Source of the DNA: Chloracidobacterium sp. | GTDB lineage: Bacteria > Acidobacteriota > Blastocatellia > Pyrinomonadales > Pyrinomonadaceae | Assembly (NCBI GenBank): GCA_016716305.1 | Contig: JADJWP010000002.1 | Location: 1,982,501 to 2,046,500, forward strand | Direction: 5' to 3' | DNA length: 64,000 nucleotides | Shown here: piece after piece, positions 58,520 to 64,000 of the stretch | Layout: every line of letters begins with the position of its first letter | Position numbering within the stretch: the stretch's first letter is position 1 | The notes under the pieces: model-generated | Seen by the model: the letters and a program-made list of their open reading frames with translations, nothing else | Databases searched by the model: none | What the model was told of the DNA's origin: nothing | Program-made: the position numbers and the translations under genes

Positions 58520-61474
58520 ATGAAGGGGAAAGTTCTAACAAGTTCGAGCCTGATTTGGCTGGTTTTGACCGTTATGCTTGTCGCTGGCGGGGCACTCAAT
58601 CTGTCGCAGCGGGCCGGCCACCAACTTCCCCCGACCGACGGCGTCCTATGGGTCCAGAAGGCGGACGGCATCTATGCTGAAAAGGTTGAGCCGGGCCTGG
58701 CTGCGTCACGAGCAGGCATCTCGGCCGGCGACAAACTGTTAACCATAAGTCTCGATGGCCGAACGTTCCACGAGGTCGTTTCGGTCGCAGATATACCGAT
58801 GTATCTGGATGCTGCAGGCGTCGGCGGCAGCCTCACCTATTTCTACCAAAAACCGAAATACGCCTTTACCAATAACTTTTACTACTCTGATCTATCGAAC
58901 ATCGATTCTTTGCCGCGCTGGACGGCGTCGATCGTGTTCCTTGCGCTGGTAGGCGCGGTATGGCTCGCCGTTGGATTGTTCGTCTTGTTCAAGCAGGGGA
59001 GCCGATCGCCTTTCGTGCTTCATTTTGCGACGATCTGTCTTACCGCATTTGTATTCCACGTTTACCACCCATTGAGGCTCGAGCAGGATTTCGATCTCGG
59101 CGTAAGCCTCATCGACGATCTTGCCTTTGCGTTCTTCGTTCCGTTGTTCTTACATTTCTGCCTGCGTTATCCGGTGAAGAGCGCCGTATTCGACGAAAAG
59201 CCTTGGCGGACGCTGATCTTGTACGTTCCCGCGGCGCTGATCTCCTTAGCCAGCTTTTTCTTTACATTGGCACCGCTCCTGATCCCCGAGGCGGCTGGCA
59301 TATCGCTGGTCTATTTCTCGGCCGCGAATAAGGTCTTTCCGTTGATCAACCAAAGCCTGCTGATCCATTTTGTTGCCGGTGTATCCATCGGATCGAGCAT
59401 TCTGCTTTGGCGGTTTTTGACAAATCAGCAGCCGTTGGTGCGTCAGCGGTTGAAATGGGCGATGTGGGGAACCATCATCTCGATCGTTCCGATCCTGCTT
59501 TTCCGGATCGCGAAGCAATTCGTCTATTTGCCGGAAGACACTCTGACCGTCGCCCTGACGACCTTGCCTCTCGCCTTGATACCGCTTAGTTTCGGACACT
59601 CGGTCGTTCGCTATCGTCTGATGGATGTCGATGTGGTCGTCCGGAGGGCGTTGGTCTATGCGGTAACGACCGTCGCGATCGCGATGATGATCGGGGCAGT
59701 CGCGCTTGGGCTCGTCTTTCTCGCCGTCGGCAGCAACCTTTCGACGACCGAGATCACGCTCAGGGCGCTTATCGCCGTCATCGCGATGGCAGCGATCGTT
59801 TTGCTGAGCGAACCGCTTAAAAACTTTCTGCAGGAACGCGCGAACCGGTTCTTTTACGGCGAGCGCTACGACCTGCGTCAGGGACTGCTTGATTTTGGCA
59901 GGACCCTTTCGGCTACGACCGCACTCGAGCCGCTGACAAGCGCGTTGACCGAGAGGTTGATACAGGTGCTCGATGTCGAAAAGGCAGCGATCTTTATCGA
60001 GGACAAGAGTTCGCCGAGCGGTTACCGGATCGCCAAATCTGTCGGGCTCGGCGAGGAATACTATATCCCGGTCGATTTCAAGCAGATGATCAGGCAGAAA
60101 TCTGCCGAAAAAGGCATCGTCCGTGCCGATGAGATCGAACTCCAGGATGCCGACCTGACCGAATCGAACGGCAACGGCAAGATGCCTGTCCGCCAGGAAC
60201 TGCATTATTTCGTTCCGTGCGTCGTCCGAAGCAAGATGGTCGCGGTCATCGGCCTCGGCCGCGCGAGCGATGGTTCGCTGCTCTCATCTGAGGACCTTGA
60301 GATCCTGAGGACCGTTTCCGGATATATCGGCGTCGCTATCGAGAACAGCCGTCTTTATCAGGAACAGCAGCAGCAGACCGAAGAGCTTGCACTTTTGAAG
60401 GAATTCAACGAATCGATCGTCGAATCGATCAACGTCGGCCTGCTGGCCGTTGACGAGGACGGCCGGATAACCCGATGTAATTCGACCTTCGAAGAGATGA
60501 TGGCGCTCTCGCGCGATGAGCTGGTCGGAAACCTTGTCGAGGACATCTTCGATGAGAGCTTTGCTCTCAACCTGTCGAACATTCTCGGTAAATCGCGTTG
60601 GCATTTGACCGAGATCCGAAACGCTTACAAGCTTCACGCTTACGATGCGCTTGGCCGGTCGATGATACTCAATGTCGCGGTCGCACCGCTGCGTTCTGTC
60701 TCGAACGAGCAGACCGGAGCGATCATCGTGCTCGAAAACGTTTCCTCAAGGGTAAAACTCGAAGAATCGCTGCAGCAGAGCGAAAAACTCTCGAGCATCG
60801 GCCTGCTTGCAGCCGGTGTCGCCCACGAGGTGAACACGCCGCTGACCGGCGTTTCGAGCTACACTCAGATGCTTCTTGGGATGATCCCGGAGACCGACCC
60901 CAAACATGCCTTGCTCATGAAGATGCAGCGGCAGACCGACCGCGCGACTAACATCGTTGGCAATCTTCTGAATTTCTCACGCACCGGCAACGCGATCGAA
61001 TGGGTCGAGATAGACATCAACAAACTGCTCGACGACACGCTTCAGCTTCTCGAACCGCAATTACGAAAAACTAACGTCAAGATCATTAAGGAATATTCGG
61101 CAGACAAGCCGGCGGTGCTGGGTAATGGCGGAAAGCTCCAGCAGGTTTTCACCAACCTGCTTTTAAATGCACGCGATGCGATGTTCGGCGGCGGTTCGAT
61201 CACCCTCGTTACCGCTCGTAACGGTAATGAAGTAAGCGTCGAGGTCGCAGATACGGGCGAGGGCATTCCGCAGGAGAATCTAAGCAAGATATTCGATCCC
61301 TTTTTCACGACCAAGGGCGTCGGCAACGGTACCGGCCTCGGCCTTGCGGTCACCTATGGCATCGTGCAGGAACACGCCGGAACGATCCAGGCATTAAGCG
61401 ACGGTAATTCGGGTTCAACGTTCCGTCTGACCTTTCCCGAAGCCTCTGCTCAGCGTCAACGCAAGGTCGGCTGA
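58520..61474 (+). CDS. PDZ-membrane-GAF-PAS histidine kinase
   Basis: 984 residues from MKGKVLTSSSL; an upstream start at 58466 is possible. Order: first membrane helix, a periplasmic PDZ-like domain at about residues 45-105 (EPGLAASRAGISAGDKLLTI), seven or eight membrane helices to about 450, a GAF domain (YIPVDFKQMIRQKSAEKG), a PAS domain (VGLLAVDEDGRITRCNSTFE) and a HisKA/HATPase core. The phospho-His is in AAGVAHEVNTPLTGVSSYTQ; ATPase boxes are LLLNARDAMFGGG and FDPFFTTKGVGNGTGLGLAV. A partner regulator is not adjacent; the sigma-54 activator truncated at base 1 is of the type often paired with such kinases but is far away. Confidence 0.92.
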   Translation: MKGKVLTSSSLIWLVLTVMLVAGGALNLSQRAGHQLPPTDGVLWVQKADGIYAEKVEPGLAASRAGISAGDKLLTISLDGRTFHEVVSVADIPMYLDAAGVGGSLTYFYQKPKYAFTNNFYYSDLSNIDSLPRWTASIVFLALVGAVWLAVGLFVLFKQGSRSPFVLHFATICLTAFVFHVYHPLRLEQDFDLGVSLIDDLAFAFFVPLFLHFCLRYPVKSAVFDEKPWRTLILYVPAALISLASFFFTLAPLLIPEAAGISLVYFSAANKVFPLINQSLLIHFVAGVSIGSSILLWRFLTNQQPLVRQRLKWAMWGTIISIVPILLFRIAKQFVYLPEDTLTVALTTLPLALIPLSFGHSVVRYRLMDVDVVVRRALVYAVTTVAIAMMIGAVALGLVFLAVGSNLSTTEITLRALIAVIAMAAIVLLSEPLKNFLQERANRFFYGERYDLRQGLLDFGRTLSATTALEPLTSALTERLIQVLDVEKAAIFIEDKSSPSGYRIAKSVGLGEEYYIPVDFKQMIRQKSAEKGIVRADEIELQDADLTESNGNGKMPVRQELHYFVPCVVRSKMVAVIGLGRASDGSLLSSEDLEILRTVSGYIGVAIENSRLYQEQQQQTEELALLKEFNESIVESINVGLLAVDEDGRITRCNSTFEEMMALSRDELVGNLVEDIFDESFALNLSNILGKSRWHLTEIRNAYKLHAYDALGRSMILNVAVAPLRSVSNEQTGAIIVLENVSSRVKLEESLQQSEKLSSIGLLAAGVAHEVNTPLTGVSSYTQMLLGMIPETDPKHALLMKMQRQTDRATNIVGNLLNFSRTGNAIEWVEIDINKLLDDTLQLLEPQLRKTNVKIIKEYSADKPAVLGNGGKLQQVFTNLLLNARDAMFGGGSITLVTARNGNEVSVEVADTGEGIPQENLSKIFDPFFTTKGVGNGTGLGLAVTYGIVQEHAGTIQALSDGNSGSTFRLTFPEASAQRQRKVG

Positions 61475-61479
61475 CCGCT

Positions 61480-62736
61480 TCACGCCGGCGAGAGCTTCAT
61501 CTTCATCACCCTCATTGCATATATAGCGGTCATGAACGCAACGAACATGATCGCCGAGGCCGTCCAAAAGGTACGGTTCACCGTTACGTCGTCGACGGTG
61601 TTCAGCGCATTGTTGAGCAGGACGCCGCCGATCATCGGGCCGATCGCCCTTGCAAGGCTCGCACCTGACTGCATTATCCCGAGAGCGCTTCCCTGCTCAT
61701 GCTCGGCCGAGATCTTTGAAACGAGGCTGGTCAATGCCGGCGACGCCATAGCATTGCCGATCGAAAGCACCGCACAGCCGACAAGCAGGCCGGCGAGGCC
61801 GCCGTTCGCTGGCCCAAGGAAAGGTATCGCAAAAAGGCTCATGCCCATCAGAAAGCAGCCGATCACCGTTAGCTTTGTTTCGCCGAATCGGCCGACCAGT
61901 TTGCCGAAAAGAAAGCCCTGGCCGATGATCGCGATCAACCCGACGAAGGCGAAAAGGTAGCCGTTCTGCTCCGCGTTATATCCATAGCGGTAAGCCGTAT
62001 AGAGCACGAACGCATACGTCATTATCGAGAACGAGGTGACGAGAAGAAAATACAAAAGATTCAACAACCCGAAATCACGTTCGCGAAGCGACGCGAGAAG
62101 TTCGACGACGCGGTTTCGCCGCTCGGGGATGACACCGTCCGGATTCGGTTTGATCGATTCGGGCAGCACGAAATAAAGGGCGATCGCGTTTGCGAGCGAG
62201 AGCACGGCTGCGAAATAGAAAGGTACGTGGACGCCGTATTTGCTCAGGATACCGGCGATCGCCGGTCCCAATATAAAACCCAGCCCGAACATCGCCCCGA
62301 AAAGCCCCATGCCTTTCGCACGGTTTTCCTTCGTCGTCACATCGGCTATGTAGGCTTGCGCCGTCGAAATGTTTGCCCCGGTGATGCCGCCGATTATCCT
62401 GCCGACGAATACCAAGAGCAGCGAGCCTGCGAAACCGATCAAAAAATAACCGACGGCCGATCCGAGCAGGCTTACAAAAAGTATCGGCCGCCGCCCGTAT
62501 CTGTCCGAAAGCCGGCCAAGTATCGGTGAAAAGAAGAACTGCATCCAGGAATAGATGGCGAACAGAAGGCCTATCTCGAAAGGCGTCGCATTGAACGGCT
62601 CGGTATTGGCATAAAAAGGCAGTATCGGTATGACCATACCGAAACCGACCAGATCGATAAAGACGGTTACAAATATTATTATTAAGGGCGTTGTGAAAAA
62701 CTTGTCGTTTACTTTTTCGGGCTCCATTGCTGTCAC
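61480..62736 (-). CDS. MFS drug transporter of the TetA type
   Basis: 418 residues with twelve membrane helices. The family motif A is GRLSDRYGRRPILFVSLLGS, and VDLVGFGMVIPILPFY is the usual start of helix 1 in DHA1/TetA proteins. GFILGPAIAGILSKYG is the antiporter motif C. Likely a proton-driven efflux pump; the drug or metabolite is unknown. It converges with the histidine kinase gene. Confidence 0.9.
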   Translation of the reverse strand: MTAMEPEKVNDKFFTTPLIIIFVTVFIDLVGFGMVIPILPFYANTEPFNATPFEIGLLFAIYSWMQFFFSPILGRLSDRYGRRPILFVSLLGSAVGYFLIGFAGSLLLVFVGRIIGGITGANISTAQAYIADVTTKENRAKGMGLFGAMFGLGFILGPAIAGILSKYGVHVPFYFAAVLSLANAIALYFVLPESIKPNPDGVIPERRNRVVELLASLRERDFGLLNLLYFLLVTSFSIMTYAFVLYTAYRYGYNAEQNGYLFAFVGLIAIIGQGFLFGKLVGRFGETKLTVIGCFLMGMSLFAIPFLGPANGGLAGLLVGCAVLSIGNAMASPALTSLVSKISAEHEQGSALGIMQSGASLARAIGPMIGGVLLNNALNTVDDVTVNRTFWTASAIMFVAFMTAIYAMRVMKMKLSPA

Positions 62737-62888
62737 GGTCCATTCACAAGCCTAACGCACCGGCGGATAGAATGCCATTTCCGACCGTCCGGTCGGCCGA
62801 GCCTGAACGGCAAAATTTTAGCAAAAGGGTATACCGTAGTAGAATACTGGAATACGCCTGGATCGCCGGTCCGCTCACGGAATAAGGA

Positions 62889-64000
62889 ATGAATACAACA
62901 CTTCGGAAAAGCCTGATCGCTCTGCTGATAACACCACTCGTTTTTATTATGACCCTAGAAACTTCGGCCGCCGGGTCGAAAGCATCCGAACCGAAAGGCC
63001 GCAAGGCTTTGAAGAGTTCAGCGGTGCCGGACATCCGCTTCACCGTATCGATGTCGAAACCGTGGACGCACCTGCTTGAGGTTGAAATGCGCGTCAAGGC
63101 CGCCAAACTTCCCGATCAGACCGAGCTCAAAATGCCGGTTTGGACGCCGGGCAGCTACCTGGTCCGCGAATATTCACGCCACGTCCAGGATTTCAGCGTC
63201 AAGGACGGCCGCGGCCGCGATATTGCGTGGCGAAAGATCAGTAAGAACACGTGGCAGGTCGATTCAAAAGGTTCGAGCGAGATCGTCGCTACCTATCGGG
63301 TCTATTCGAATGAGCTAACGGTAAGGACGAACGAACTCAATGACGAGCATGCGTTTTGGAACAATGCGGCGCTGCTGATGTTCCCGAAAGGGCATCTGAA
63401 TGCTCCGTCGACCGTGACCGTCGTACCTTTCGGCAAGTGGAAGGTGGCGACCGGCCTGCCGCGGGTCACCGGTTCGCCAAATACCTTCAGGGCATCCGAT
63501 TTCGACGTTCTTTACGATGCTCCATTCGAAGTGAGCGATTTCAAGGAGATCGGCTTTGAAGTGGCCGGCAAACCGCATCGGATCGTCGTAACGGGCGATG
63601 GAAATTACGACCTCAAGCAGATGGCGGCCGACACGGCCAGGATCGGTGAAGAGGCGGTGAAGATCTTTGGCGAGATACCGGTCGATGATTATTTGATAAT
63701 CCTTAATCTTCGCGGCAGCGGCGGCCTCGAGCATCTTAATTCCACCGCGCTTCAGTGGAACCGCTTCGGCTTCAAACCGCGTAGTCAGTACGTTGCCTAT
63801 CTCGGGCTGGTCGCGCACGAGTACTTTCATTTGTGGAATGTAAAGCGGATCCGGCCGGACGTGCTCGGGCCTTTCGATTACGAGAATGAGAATTACACCG
63901 GTCTGCTATGGGTCGCCGAAGGCACGACCGCGTATTACGAAGGCCTTCTGCTTCGGCGCGCGGGCATTTCAAGCGACCAGGAGATCCTTGCGGCAAAGGC
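62889..64000 (+). CDS. M61-family glycyl aminopeptidase, N-terminal part
   Basis: The frame opens at ATG 62889 after AATAAGGA and is still open at the window edge (about 370 residues). A signal peptide is followed by a beta domain with MPVWTPGSYLVREYSRHVQD, the family signature. The zinc motif is HEYFHLWNVKRIRPD (H-E-x-x-H), then YTGLLWVAEGTTAYYEGLLL with the third ligand Glu. M61 enzymes cleave Gly or Ala from peptide N-termini. A PDZ domain is expected beyond the edge. Confidence 0.93.
   Translation, partial: MNTTLRKSLIALLITPLVFIMTLETSAAGSKASEPKGRKALKSSAVPDIRFTVSMSKPWTHLLEVEMRVKAAKLPDQTELKMPVWTPGSYLVREYSRHVQDFSVKDGRGRDIAWRKISKNTWQVDSKGSSEIVATYRVYSNELTVRTNELNDEHAFWNNAALLMFPKGHLNAPSTVTVVPFGKWKVATGLPRVTGSPNTFRASDFDVLYDAPFEVSDFKEIGFEVAGKPHRIVVTGDGNYDLKQMAADTARIGEEAVKIFGEIPVDDYLIILNLRGSGGLEHLNSTALQWNRFGFKPRSQYVAYLGLVAHEYFHLWNVKRIRPDVLGPFDYENENYTGLLWVAEGTTAYYEGLLLRRAGISSDQEILAAK

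Overview
The window looks like a chromosomal stretch of a Gram-negative, probably acidobacterial (Blastocatellia-like) bacterium. This is inferred from gene style: a two-propeller sensor kinase, carboxypeptidase-regulatory/barrel outer-membrane proteins, many TPR and VOC proteins, and a Phe/Tyr-to-homogentisate route. No rRNA or other strong taxonomic marker is present, so the assignment is tentative.

Layout. 1-3.4 kb is ordinary chromosome: the end of a sigma-54 activator, a ZIP transporter, a TPR protein and rsmG. 3.43-29.83 kb reads as one integrated element of about 26 kb. It sits in a tRNA-Leu(CAG) gene at its right end. A displaced tRNA-Leu 3' half lies at its left end, and the two share a 16-bp core over the anticodon loop. 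A tyrosine recombinase sits just inside the left end and a small excisionase-like HTH protein inside the right end. Both ends carry the 16-mer GAAAATCTACCCGAAA. 29.8-64 kb returns to chromosome: yggS-yggT-yggU, yebC, membrane and TPR proteins, hmgA, hppD and phhA with an Lrp-type regulator, gltX, a tRNA-Ser, a PDZ/GAF/PAS histidine kinase, an MFS transporter and the start of an M61 peptidase.

The element's cargo is the most interesting part. From 18.9 to 24.8 kb there is a co-oriented RNA island: a promoter and structured leader, 13 tRNA genes of different specificity, at least six Y RNAs, a Ro60/Rsr protein gene (TROVE plus vWA domains) and the RNA ligase gene rtcB. The six Y RNAs share an outer stem, a conserved GAATGC-type internal loop opposite TTGTC, and an inner stem whose paired bases change together between copies. 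Four of the six carry a circularly permuted tRNA as their head. In two (Y2, Y3) the permutation opens the anticodon loop and the closed acceptor stem still contains CCA in its loop. In two (Y1, Y5) it opens the D loop and the anticodon arm is kept. One (Y6) carries only an anticodon-arm-like hairpin and one (Y4) a non-tRNA head. This is consistent with an RNA-damage or RNA-repair island: spare tRNAs, Ro60 tethered by tRNA-mimicking RNAs, and a ligase that can reseal cut tRNAs.

The rest of the element holds a VIT/vWA surface protein overlapping its own exosortase, a two-component system, a giant alpha-2-macroglobulin-like protein with extra domains, remnants of a DUF2130 gene and of a sigma-54 activator, a Fic-fold regulator behind four evenly spaced operators, and a DUF2997/radical-SAM pair. 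No phage structural or conjugation genes were seen.
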